From positions 1 to 53,288 of IMG/VR virus record IMGVR_UViG_3300044499_000082: DNA of 53,288 nucleotides. One strand, given 5' to 3'. Made by a program: the position numbers and the translations under genes. This DNA is from a virus. The notes below the pieces were generated by a model. It made no database searches, had not been told where the DNA came from, and saw only the letters and a list, made by a program, of their open reading frames with translations. Within the stretch, counting starts at the first letter, position 1; every line of letters starts with the position of its first letter. Of this stretch, positions 30,601 to 37,762 are shown in pieces.

Positions 30601-31035
30601 TTATGGGATCGCCACGGAGCCCGTTGGTTTCAAGGTGATGTCGGCCTCCAGGAGTCCGGCCACCGCGCCCAAGATACTCACACCCACGACGTAAGCGGCG
30701 AAGGCGTAAGTTGGGGTCCCCGAGAATTGCGGCATCGCAAGTTTCCAATTTCTCAGCGTCTTCGTCTGGGCTACGCTCTGATAGCCGGTGGCGCCATTGT
30801 GAGTTGCAGCGTTGGGCAAGAAATTCACCTTGAACGTTATTTCAGGATGCCGGAGAATCGTCGGAATGATTTCTTCCCAGTCGTTAGGGCTGTCATGGTT
30901 GGTTCCGTCGAGCTGGTCGACGCTCAACAGGGGGAAAGTGAGATCCTTAACCTCCGCGATCGTGGTGAACTGTTCGGGTCCCCCGCCATCGCCCATTTGC
31001 AGCCGCAATCCTTTCGCCCATTTGCCAAGTGACAT
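30601..31035 (-). CDS. major tail (tube) protein
   Basis: A 144-residue protein starting MSLGKWAKGLRLQMGDGGGP, with PEQFTTIAEVKDLTFPLLSV and DQLDGTNHDSPNDWEEIIPT, then ITFKVNFLPNAATHNG and a C-terminal FAAYVVGVSILGAVAGL strand. The opening and the VDQLDGTNHDSP stretch are typical of tail tube proteins in this phage type. It lies directly upstream of the chaperone pair. Highest virion copy number after capsid is expected. Confidence 0.85.
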   Translation of the reverse strand: MSLGKWAKGLRLQMGDGGGPEQFTTIAEVKDLTFPLLSVDQLDGTNHDSPNDWEEIIPTILRHPEITFKVNFLPNAATHNGATGYQSVAQTKTLRNWKLAMPQFSGTPTYAFAAYVVGVSILGAVAGLLEADITLKPTGSVAIP

Positions 31036-31039
31036 GGTT

Positions 31040-31258
31040 TTATTCCTCCCTGATTCTTAATGGTTCGCCGCGCGCATTCAGGATGCCGGTCTCCCGCTCC
31101 TTGGGGGTTTGCAGGACATGATCGTCTTCCAGGTGATCCGTGAGCGTAGATAGTTCAGTGGAACTGTAGCCGCAGCCGGCCGGACAATGGTAATTGTCGA
31201 GCCCAGCCCACTTCGTCACGTTGACCTCTCCAAGCTTTTCGAATCCTTTGATCCTCAT
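31040..31258 (-). CDS. small C2H2 zinc-finger-like protein
   Basis: A 72-residue protein with YHCPAGCGYSSTELSTLTDH followed by LEDDH, a C-x3-C and H-x4-H zinc finger spacing. It sits between the tail terminator and tube genes, overlapping the former by four bases, an unusual place for such a protein. Could be a structural zinc knuckle in tail completion or a regulator carried in the operon. Confidence 0.6.
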   Translation of the reverse strand: MRIKGFEKLGEVNVTKWAGLDNYHCPAGCGYSSTELSTLTDHLEDDHVLQTPKERETGILNARGEPLRIREE

Positions 31259-31650
31259 ATTTTTTTGTATGGCACCAGCACGTCGAAATTCACCGAGAAC
31301 ATTTGCCGCTCGTTTTCATCCGGGCCGATATGGAACGGGGACTGCCGCGGGCTAACGGCGAGGAAATCCGTCGCTCCAATCACGACGTTTTTGAGCGGCA
31401 CCAAAGCATCGAACGCTTGGCGGATCAGCAGCGCTGCGCGGTTATAGTCGAGCGCGCGGCTCAAAACCTGCAGGCCGCGTTGCTCATACGCAACGCCATT
31501 GTCATCGTGGGTTTCCAGCGGCGCCAGGCCGGAGGACTCCAGGAGCGCCACCCCTTCGGCCTCGACGGCGAGCGGGAAGCCGCCGGCGAACAGCGTTTGC
31601 GCTTGGATGCCGACGCCCCGTTGCTCCAAATAGGCGAGCAAATCGCTCAT
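31255..31650 (-). CDS. tail terminator / minor structural protein
   Basis: A 131-residue protein from ATG 31650 starting MSDLLAYLEQRGVGIQAQTL. The pattern of short N-terminal helix, strand and LIRQAFDALVPLKN, plus its place between the gp10-like protein and the tube protein, matches tail terminators. It ends with a beta hairpin (QMFSVNFDVLVPYKKI). Its start overlaps the preceding stop by one base. Specific family not certain. Confidence 0.6.
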   Translation of the reverse strand: MSDLLAYLEQRGVGIQAQTLFAGGFPLAVEAEGVALLESSGLAPLETHDDNGVAYEQRGLQVLSRALDYNRAALLIRQAFDALVPLKNVVIGATDFLAVSPRQSPFHIGPDENERQMFSVNFDVLVPYKKI

Positions 31651-32081
31651 CACAAACCGATCTCCTCCTTGACCGCTAAGGCGACGCGCTGATCCATCCC
31701 CTTGATCTTCAGGTTGTAGGGCTTCTCCAAATACTTCCAACCACCGACTTTCGCCCAGTGCTTGTACTTTTTTCCCGAGGGCGACACGCCTCCGGTTTTT
31801 CCGGCTCTGGGATTTTCATGGACCGCGAGCGCGTAGGGAGCGGCCGGACCGCCGAACCCAAGATCGAATCCGAAGTGCTTGGGTCCGCCGATCGGAAGCA
31901 CAAAGCCACTCGATCTCAGGTTTCCCAAATCGATGGGAACGTATTTTTCTTTCGCATCGCCGATAATTTCTTCCGCTTCCATGAACAGTTGCTGCTTGGC
32001 CGCGATCGCGGCTTTCGCAGGCATCCGTTTGATGAGCGCTTTCACTTCCGTGAACTCGGTTTTTTTAAAGTTGGTCGCCAT
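31650..32081 (-). CDS. HK97 gp10-like head-tail protein
   Basis: A 143-residue protein. EVKALIKRMPAKAAIAAKQQ, then YVPIDLGNLRSSGFVLPIGG and APYALAVHENPRAGKTGGVS match gp10-like minor proteins (the PxDxGxLxxS and Y...VHE motifs). A C-terminal basic part KYLEKPYNLKIKGMD follows. Members sit between head and tail in HK97-like phages. Confidence 0.8.
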   Translation of the reverse strand: MATNFKKTEFTEVKALIKRMPAKAAIAAKQQLFMEAEEIIGDAKEKYVPIDLGNLRSSGFVLPIGGPKHFGFDLGFGGPAAPYALAVHENPRAGKTGGVSPSGKKYKHWAKVGGWKYLEKPYNLKIKGMDQRVALAVKEEIGL

Positions 32082-32408
32082 CTAAACCAACAGCGCCACA
32101 TGATGCGCGCCGCTCTCATCCCGGACCGGCGAGACGGACAGGATCGGCGGCTGTCGCGGGCTGAAAGTGTCCGGCAGCGTCACCTGGTCCTCGACGTTGA
32201 TCACGTCGGTCGTAGCCAAGATGATTTTCCTCGAGCTCCCCACCTCTACACCTTGGGCCGTAGTCACACGCCGGTTGCTTCCCATGATCCTGGCGCGGTA
32301 GGACTTCGCCGGCCCATAAGCCGGCTTGCGAAAGGCATCCAGGCCCGTCCGTGGCGCGATCGTCACGGTATCGGCCATCATATCCGCCCAGGCTTCGATG
32401 TCGGACAT
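32082..32408 (-). CDS. head-tail joining / minor capsid protein
   Basis: A 108-residue protein from ATG 32408 (a GTG one codon upstream is possible). DTVTIAPRTGLDAFRKPAYG and YRARIMGSNRRVTTAQGVEV resemble head-closure proteins (small beta barrel). The order connector, this gene, gp10-like, terminator is standard. It overlaps its upstream neighbour by three bases. Confidence 0.7.
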   Translation of the reverse strand: MSDIEAWADMMADTVTIAPRTGLDAFRKPAYGPAKSYRARIMGSNRRVTTAQGVEVGSSRKIILATTDVINVEDQVTLPDTFSPRQPPILSVSPVRDESGAHHVALLV

Positions 32409-32737
32409 CACACCCTGATGACCGCAACGGTCAGGTTGGTCACCGCGTCATAGGTCATCTGCACCTTTCCATTGACGTCGTTGAACCGGCTCGGAGAAAA
32501 GGGACCGATGATCCGTTCTCCGGTGGTCAGGGGCACATTGACGACGATGTTGTGATCGGTGCCCTGATCGCAGAGTTTGACGGAATCGATGGTCACGTTT
32601 CGGGCGGCGGCGTTGGTGTTCCGGAAATGGAGCAGGATGCGCCCATCGTTGGCGAACGCATCGCCGGCCACGTCGCAGGCGACGTTGGTCGGAGCCGCTG
32701 GAGTCAGGCCCGGTTGCTGTGGGGTAATTTCAGCCAT
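32408..32737 (-). CDS. structural protein, immunoglobulin-like strand pattern
   Basis: A 109-residue beta-rich protein (DGRILLHFRNTNAAARNVTI, KLCDQGTDHNIVVNVPLTTG, FSPSRFNDVNGKVQMTYD). The VTI...V.VP...G...GPF pattern resembles small head-decoration or accessory proteins found next to connector genes. No lysine-rich or catalytic motif. Confidence 0.6.
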   Translation of the reverse strand: MAEITPQQPGLTPAAPTNVACDVAGDAFANDGRILLHFRNTNAAARNVTIDSVKLCDQGTDHNIVVNVPLTTGERIIGPFSPSRFNDVNGKVQMTYDAVTNLTVAVIRV

Positions 32738-32775
32738 AAAAAAACCTCCTCGTTAATCGGATTCAAAAACAATGT

Positions 32776-33417
32776 TCATGCAAGCCTATTCCACTTTTGG
32801 AGCCGGCTCATCGCCCGCGGCGGGATGAAAAACTTCGCCGCGTCGCCGGTGACGTAGGTAATCGAAAGATCGCCAACCGATTTCGATTGAACGTCGGCGG
32901 CGCGCCCGGCCGACTTGAACCAATCGATCACGGTCTCCCGGGCGGCGCGCTGGACTTCCGGCGGCATATTGGTATTGGCCTGGTCCGCGGCGAGATAGCC
33001 GGCGACGTAATCCACGGTAAAGTCGGGATGCTCGCTGTTGGGGATCACATAGGCGGTCATCTTCCAGCCCACCGACGCCGTCCAACACCATCCGAGACGG
33101 CGGTACAGATGACCGGCCTCTTTGTCCTCTATCGTGTAGTCGGTGATCGGCTCAGAGTTGTGTGTCACCGACGACACGCTGACGATGGGCGTGCGCTTGA
33201 GCTGGAGAATGGCGTTCCCGTAGCCGGGCAGCGTCTCGCGATAGGTTTGCCGGCAGAGAAACTGGTATTCGCGCTGGATCGAGTCGGAGGCGTCGCGGAT
33301 AAGGTCGTTTAGGGTCGCATCCTTGGAGGTATCGCTATCCGGGATGCCGAGATCCAATTTAACGGACGCCAGCATCGTGAGCAGCACCGAGATGGCCGGA
33401 GTGACGACTTCGAGCAT
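32776..33417 (-). CDS. head-tail connector (gp6-like)
   Basis: A 213-residue protein. LASVKLDLGIPDSDTSKDAT and LNDLIRDASDSIQREYQFLC form the N-terminal helices of HK97 gp6-like connectors; FTVDYVAGYLAADQANTNMP and VQRAARETVIDWFKSAGRAA are also typical. It forms the ring beneath the portal. An upstream gap of 71 bases shows no gene. Confidence 0.85.
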   Translation of the reverse strand: MLEVVTPAISVLLTMLASVKLDLGIPDSDTSKDATLNDLIRDASDSIQREYQFLCRQTYRETLPGYGNAILQLKRTPIVSVSSVTHNSEPITDYTIEDKEAGHLYRRLGWCWTASVGWKMTAYVIPNSEHPDFTVDYVAGYLAADQANTNMPPEVQRAARETVIDWFKSAGRAADVQSKSVGDLSITYVTGDAAKFFIPPRAMSRLQKWNRLA

Positions 33418-33488
33418 GACACGCTTACTTCTCCCTCACGGCGCCGCGCACCATCTTGTCGGCGCGTGGCCCCTTGAGATCTTTCTCC

Positions 33489-34031
33489 TTATTTCCGGCC
33501 GGTTTTTTTACCGGAGCCGGCTGGGGCTGCTTCGGTTCCACCTAAGACCTCCTGGGCGCCCGAGCTCGCAGCCGGTTCATTTGCAGCGGATGGCTGCAAA
33601 TTAGCGGAGGTATCCGCGCCGGCGGCGGGTTCGTTTCCAGCCGGTTTCTCGCCTTCCGCTTTGGCGGTCACGTCGATCGGCGCGCCGTCCGGACCGCGGG
33701 GACCGTCGCCGGCGGCAGGTACAGACGTCTGCGGGGTGAGCTGGCTTTCAAGCTCGATCACGCGACCCTTCAGGCCATCGCGTTCCGTTTTCACCTCGGC
33801 CAGAAGAACCTGCAGATCTTTGATTCGCTTCTCATGGTGGTCAACACAGTCTCTCAGCAGTTGCTCCCATTCAGCCGGATTCTTGGGCATTTCGGCCTCA
33901 CTCGCGGCCAGGGAAGAAACAAATTCGGCGAGCTTGGCGTTCACGTACCTGTCCGCGAGCTCGTCGGGAAATCCGGCGATCTCGCCGGCGTTGTAGGGCG
34001 ACTGCTTGGTTAAAAAGCGGACAGCTTTCAT
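33489..34031 (-). CDS. hypothetical structural protein with coiled coil and Ala/Pro-rich tail
   Basis: A 180-residue protein. The N-terminus MKAVRFLTKQSPYNAGEIAG (the PYNAGEIAGF motif of small phage head proteins) is followed by a coiled coil (HEKRIKDLQVLLAEVKTERD) and a long disordered Ala/Gly/Pro/Glu tail ending KKTGRK. Located between the capsid-side protein and the connector. Probably a minor head component. Confidence 0.55.
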   Translation of the reverse strand: MKAVRFLTKQSPYNAGEIAGFPDELADRYVNAKLAEFVSSLAASEAEMPKNPAEWEQLLRDCVDHHEKRIKDLQVLLAEVKTERDGLKGRVIELESQLTPQTSVPAAGDGPRGPDGAPIDVTAKAEGEKPAGNEPAAGADTSANLQPSAANEPAASSGAQEVLGGTEAAPAGSGKKTGRK

Positions 34032-34066
34032 CGATCACCTACCTCCGGACTGTTGTTCGCCAATCT

Positions 34067-34501
34067 TTAGACCGGCAGTTCCATTGCCGGCCCGAGCACC
34101 ACTTCAGCGGCGACGGGCAGCGTGGGAGTCGTACCGCCGGTGAACGCCACCGTGACCACCGAGCGGATGAACCGCTTCACGCCGGTGAGATCGACGTTCA
34201 CTTGGGATTCCGTATTGTCGGCAGCCAACTGAGCGACGGCAGCGCCGGCAATATCGGCCCATCCGGCGGAGCCGTCCGCGCTGTCCTGCAGTTTCCCATC
34301 CGCCGTGTGAGCGCTCGGGGCGCCGGCGACGGCGCCGCGACTCAGCTTGAGGACGGAGGACTGAAAATAATTAGCACCGCCGACGCCGGCTCGATCGATA
34401 GCGGCACCGTTGATCGCGCCGGCCGCGGCATTGGCCGGATTGATGCCTTTGACGACTTTCAGATAGGCGCCAATGTTCCTGGTAAAAGCGGGACCGTTCA
34501 T
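34067..34501 (-). CDS. head decoration-like protein
   Basis: A 144-residue beta-rich protein starting MNGPAFTRNIGAYLKVVKGI, with AAIDRAGVGGANYFQSSVLK and DLTGVKRFIRSVVTVAFTGG. The motif RxGxxNYxSxVL... with AxDNTxSQ is common in small capsid-adjacent proteins of tailed phages. Directly follows the major capsid gene. Decoration or capsid-stabilising role inferred. Confidence 0.6.
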   Translation of the reverse strand: MNGPAFTRNIGAYLKVVKGINPANAAAGAINGAAIDRAGVGGANYFQSSVLKLSRGAVAGAPSAHTADGKLQDSADGSAGWADIAGAAVAQLAADNTESQVNVDLTGVKRFIRSVVTVAFTGGTTPTLPVAAEVVLGPAMELPV

Positions 34502-34553
34502 GATTCTTCCCTCCTATGGATAAGAAATCTGCCTCAGCGCCTAAGCGCTTCGA

Positions 34554-35741
34554 TTAGGGAGCCCACTTGACTGCGCTCAACACCGCGACCGATGCGTCAT
34601 GGCGCATGCCGCAGTCGTGCTGCACGATGGCCCGTACCACGGTTTGATCCTGCGAGTACGCGGCGACGACATTGGTTCCGTCGTGATAAGCGGCCTCCGT
34701 CGAAGCGTCGATGATGATCGAGGTAGCATCGGCGATGACGAAGTCGGCGAAATCGACGAAATACACTTCGCTCTCGTCGGTGCCGCCGCCGAGGTTGATC
34801 GGGATCTGCGTGGTGACCCCAAACGCGAAATTCCACAGCCTGCCGGTCAGCATCTCGTCGCGGTACGCAAAATTCCCGTTAGCATCGCGCACGGTCATGA
34901 GATACATCATCGTGCGCGGCGCCATCATCCATCCGGGCCGGAGCATGCGCACGTTGGCGTTCATCAGAGCGAGCATGAGCTTGCCGAGGTCGGTGGTGAC
35001 GTTGGCCAGGTTCACCGTGCCGTTGGCGGGAATGACGTTGGCGGCTGGCGCCCAGTAACGGAGCCCCTTGGGCGTGAACTGGCTGCCGTCGTCGCGGATG
35101 AAGGCGATGTCTTCCCGCATGGCGATGCCGGAGACAAGGTCATCCCGGACGATGGCATCGACGCCGTAGGCGTTATAGCGCAGCAGATCGTTGGAGACCG
35201 GAACCAGGGCGGCGAGCTTCTTGTAGGTCAAGCGCAGCGCGCCGAAAGAAGGCTGACCCTTCGGGATATTGACGTTCTCGCCGATATACTGCGCGGTGAC
35301 GCCGCCGGTGATCTTCGGGAGCGTGATCGTTCCCATTGGCATCGGCACCTGCAGGGGATTGAGCCTGCGCACGATCGACTGGGCGCGCAGGAGCTCGATG
35401 ATCTCGGCGGAATACTGGTCCGGGATCAAAAACCCGCCGGCCGCGGCATCGCCAGCAGCCAGGGCTTTCGACACCACCTCGTCCCCCCACTGCTTCTGGG
35501 CCCAGGCGGCGGCTCGCTGCGGATCGTTATGGCCGGCAGCCAGGGCACGGATGATTCGCGCGACCACCTGCCCCTTTTCGTAACCGGGCTTTTCTTCCCT
35601 ATGGCCGCCGGAAATCAGACTTTTGAAAAAGTCCTGACTCGCGATCTGCTGAGCTTTCCACTGGGGCTCGATCTCCTTCAGGGTGTAATCCTTCAGGATC
35701 TCGGTGATGAAAGCCTTCAACTGGGTTGAGGTCATTTCCAT
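34554..35741 (-). CDS. HK97-family major capsid protein
   Basis: A 395-residue protein. The N-terminal 100 residues are helical and would be the scaffolding delta domain removed by the protease. The mature part has GGFLIPDQYSAEIIELLRAQ, SIVRRLNPLQVPMPMGTITL, ITGGVTAQYIGENVNIPKGQ and DIAFIRDDGSQFTPKGLRYW, all HK97-fold hallmarks. Late AIVQHDCGMRHDASVAVL is the conserved end. Immediately downstream of the prohead protease. Confidence 0.95.
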   Translation of the reverse strand: MEMTSTQLKAFITEILKDYTLKEIEPQWKAQQIASQDFFKSLISGGHREEKPGYEKGQVVARIIRALAAGHNDPQRAAAWAQKQWGDEVVSKALAAGDAAAGGFLIPDQYSAEIIELLRAQSIVRRLNPLQVPMPMGTITLPKITGGVTAQYIGENVNIPKGQPSFGALRLTYKKLAALVPVSNDLLRYNAYGVDAIVRDDLVSGIAMREDIAFIRDDGSQFTPKGLRYWAPAANVIPANGTVNLANVTTDLGKLMLALMNANVRMLRPGWMMAPRTMMYLMTVRDANGNFAYRDEMLTGRLWNFAFGVTTQIPINLGGGTDESEVYFVDFADFVIADATSIIIDASTEAAYHDGTNVVAAYSQDQTVVRAIVQHDCGMRHDASVAVLSAVKWAP

Positions 35742-35802
35742 GGACGATTCCTCCTTTACGTCGTTTCAAAACGCTTTCACAGCGTAATTCAAGACAAAAA
35801 AA

Positions 35803-36870
35803 TTAAATCACTCTGCCGGTCTGCTGCATGATGACCGGCGCCAACGCTTCGCGGATCCCCTGGCGAATGGCTTCGGGGTCCACCTCAAAGGACTGTTCGT
35901 CAACATCCTCGCTACCGTCGTCGAGCAACGTAAGCGTGAGGGCGGCACCTTCCTCGTTGATCACAGCTTGATCTGCCGGCGGCTTAGCGGGACCGGCATC
36001 TTCCGATTTGGCCAACCGTTTGCAGACGGGACAATTCTCGGCGGCGCCCGTGAATGATTCGGTTTTCGTCCGGTCGTCAACACCGTGGGTCAACGAGTGG
36101 GAATGGAGCGCGGGAATTTTAGGCTCGGCGTCATCTTCCTTCTCGCTCTTCGGCGTGCCGGCCAGCATCTCGTCGAGCTGGCTCTTCTCGAAGATTACAA
36201 ATACGCGATCGCTATCGCCGACCTTGGCGGCCTTTTCTAGGAGCGACCTTGGAACGTACACGCCCTTCTCTTCGCTCCATTCATCGAGCGCGCGGATCGC
36301 CCACTGCTTGATCGGATCGAGGTCGAGATTGAGAGATTTGGCGAGCTGGAGGGCTTCGGGATGGGCGGGAACCGGAACGATCGACCACTCGAGCAATTCC
36401 TGCTCGACGAAGTCGTAGCCGCGGCGCTCCTCGTTATACATCCACTTCAGCGGATCGAAGCCAACGGATGAAGCGCGCAGCACCTTCGCCTTGACGTACT
36501 GGCGCACCGTCTCGGCAAAGGCATCGACGCGCGAGGCGGCAAAATCGGCATTGGAGAGAACTTTTTCGCCTTCAACAGAGGGGGGAGAGCCCGTGGCAAC
36601 AGGGAGAGCACGGTAATTGTGGCCGAACAAAACGACGGGGTTCTTGTTGTAGTTTTCGAACCGCCAGCCGTCGACGTGGATCACGTCCTTGTCGCGGTCG
36701 GGATTCTGAGTAGAGATGACGAAGCGGTAGACGTTGCCATCCTCGTCGATCTGCTTGGTCTCTTCGATATCGGCGCTGACCAGAACCAAACAGTCCTTGG
36801 GCGTTTCGCCCTTGGTGGCGAGTTCTTTCCATTGCTTGAGGGAGAAGATTTTTCGCTGGGTGAGTTCCAC
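35803..36870 (-). CDS. HK97 prohead protease with long C-terminal extension
   Basis: A 355-residue protein. RFVISTQNPDRDKDVIHVDG, NYNKNPVVLFGHNYRALPVA (catalytic His), LRASSVGFDPLKWMY (catalytic Ser) and LLEWSIVPVPAHPEAL match the U35/S78-type prohead protease. The GTG at 36870 has AGGAG eight bases upstream and is preferred to ATG 36939, which has a weak site. The C-terminal third (CPVCKRL pair, acidic end) exceeds the usual about 200 residues and may act as scaffold. Confidence 0.85.
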   Translation of the reverse strand: MELTQRKIFSLKQWKELATKGETPKDCLVLVSADIEETKQIDEDGNVYRFVISTQNPDRDKDVIHVDGWRFENYNKNPVVLFGHNYRALPVATGSPPSVEGEKVLSNADFAASRVDAFAETVRQYVKAKVLRASSVGFDPLKWMYNEERRGYDFVEQELLEWSIVPVPAHPEALQLAKSLNLDLDPIKQWAIRALDEWSEEKGVYVPRSLLEKAAKVGDSDRVFVIFEKSQLDEMLAGTPKSEKEDDAEPKIPALHSHSLTHGVDDRTKTESFTGAAENCPVCKRLAKSEDAGPAKPPADQAVINEEGAALTLTLLDDGSEDVDEQSFEVDPEAIRQGIREALAPVIMQQTGRVI

Positions 36871-36995
36871 GCGCCTGACTCCTCGGCGCGGGGCTGAAAA
36901 CGACAAAAGCCCCACGCAAAAACCTTTCGGTCTCCACATGAGGCCCTTACCGATGAGGCAGGCCGCCTCACAAAAACGAAGGAAACGATTCCTTA

Positions 36996-37379
36996 TTACG
37001 GCGATTCGGGGAGTTTGTCAACTCCTTTTTTGCGCTCGGGGCTGAGACGCACGTAAAAGCGAACGGCGGCGATCATCCCTTGCTCGAACAAAAGGGTCAC
37101 CCGGCCGTTTTTTTTCTGCGCCATGATCCAGCGCACTTTGCGTGTGGCGAATAGCGCAGATCGCTGGGGCGCAAACGCTCCGACCTCATGCCCCGGCGAA
37201 CAATTATCGCAATTCTCACTGACCTCCACGCTGGCCAGCGCGCCCTGGGAAAAATGGAGGTCGATCTGGCCGTTCTTCTTCTCCTCGCGGAAATCGCGGA
37301 CGCAAAATTCAGTCTCCTCGGAGAGGAGTTCGAGAAAACCGGTGCCTTTGCCGGGGTCGATGGTTTCCGCGCGGGTCAA
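36996..37379 (-). CDS. hypothetical protein in head cluster
   Basis: A 127-residue protein starting MTRAETIDPGKGTGFLELLS. It contains a duplicated strand element (KKNGQIDLHFSQGALASVEV and QKKNGRVTLLFEQGMIAAVR), so it may have arisen by internal duplication of a small beta unit. Two cysteines (CDNC) lie between. It overlaps the DUF6527 gene by four bases. Its place between portal and protease is not occupied in typical HK97-like maps. Confidence 0.55.
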   Translation of the reverse strand: MTRAETIDPGKGTGFLELLSEETEFCVRDFREEKKNGQIDLHFSQGALASVEVSENCDNCSPGHEVGAFAPQRSALFATRKVRWIMAQKKNGRVTLLFEQGMIAAVRFYVRLSPERKKGVDKLPESP

Positions 37380-37762
37380 GTTGCGTCTCCATTGGTAACA
37401 AACCCATGCCAGCCGCAGAGATTATCCTGCTCCAAAATCGATGGCTTGAGTGTAAGATTTTCAAGAGATGTACCGCTCGCATCCCAACGCACCGTTTGCC
37501 CGTCTTTGTTACGCCCGATCTCCGGTGGCACCGGACTTCCTGAGAACCAGACAAGAACGTGATGCGTTCCGACCGGGCCATTGTTCTTGGCGAAACTCTT
37601 CGGGCAAAGAAACGTAACGCCGTGTGCCTCTGCTATCGTTTTCACATGATGAAAAACGTCGCGGATTCCGGACGGGTGCATTATGCCATCGACGAATTGA
37701 TCCTTCGGCACAGTATCGCGCTCGTGGCGCAGGAAGCAGGCTTCCAGAGCAGTCAAGTTCAT
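37376..37762 (-). CDS. DUF6527-like protein
   Basis: A 128-residue protein whose C-terminal 70 residues (HHVLVWFSGSPVPPEIGRNK, QTVRWDASGTSLENLTLKPS, DNLCGWHGFVTNGDAT) match my recollection of the DUF6527 core: VRWDASGTSLDDLTL and CGWHGF. Function unknown; the family is scattered in mobile elements and phages. It lies inside the head operon, with four-base overlaps on both sides, so it is expressed with virion genes. Confidence 0.7.
   Translation of the reverse strand: MNLTALEACFLRHERDTVPKDQFVDGIMHPSGIRDVFHHVKTIAEAHGVTFLCPKSFAKNNGPVGTHHVLVWFSGSPVPPEIGRNKDGQTVRWDASGTSLENLTLKPSILEQDNLCGWHGFVTNGDAT

Noticed and set aside
34599-35729. Long plus-strand open frame opposite the capsid gene
   Set aside because: It is the antisense of a clear HK97 capsid gene, with shadow-like composition. 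The same applies to frames opposite the RecA-like ATPase (4225-5175) and other structural genes.
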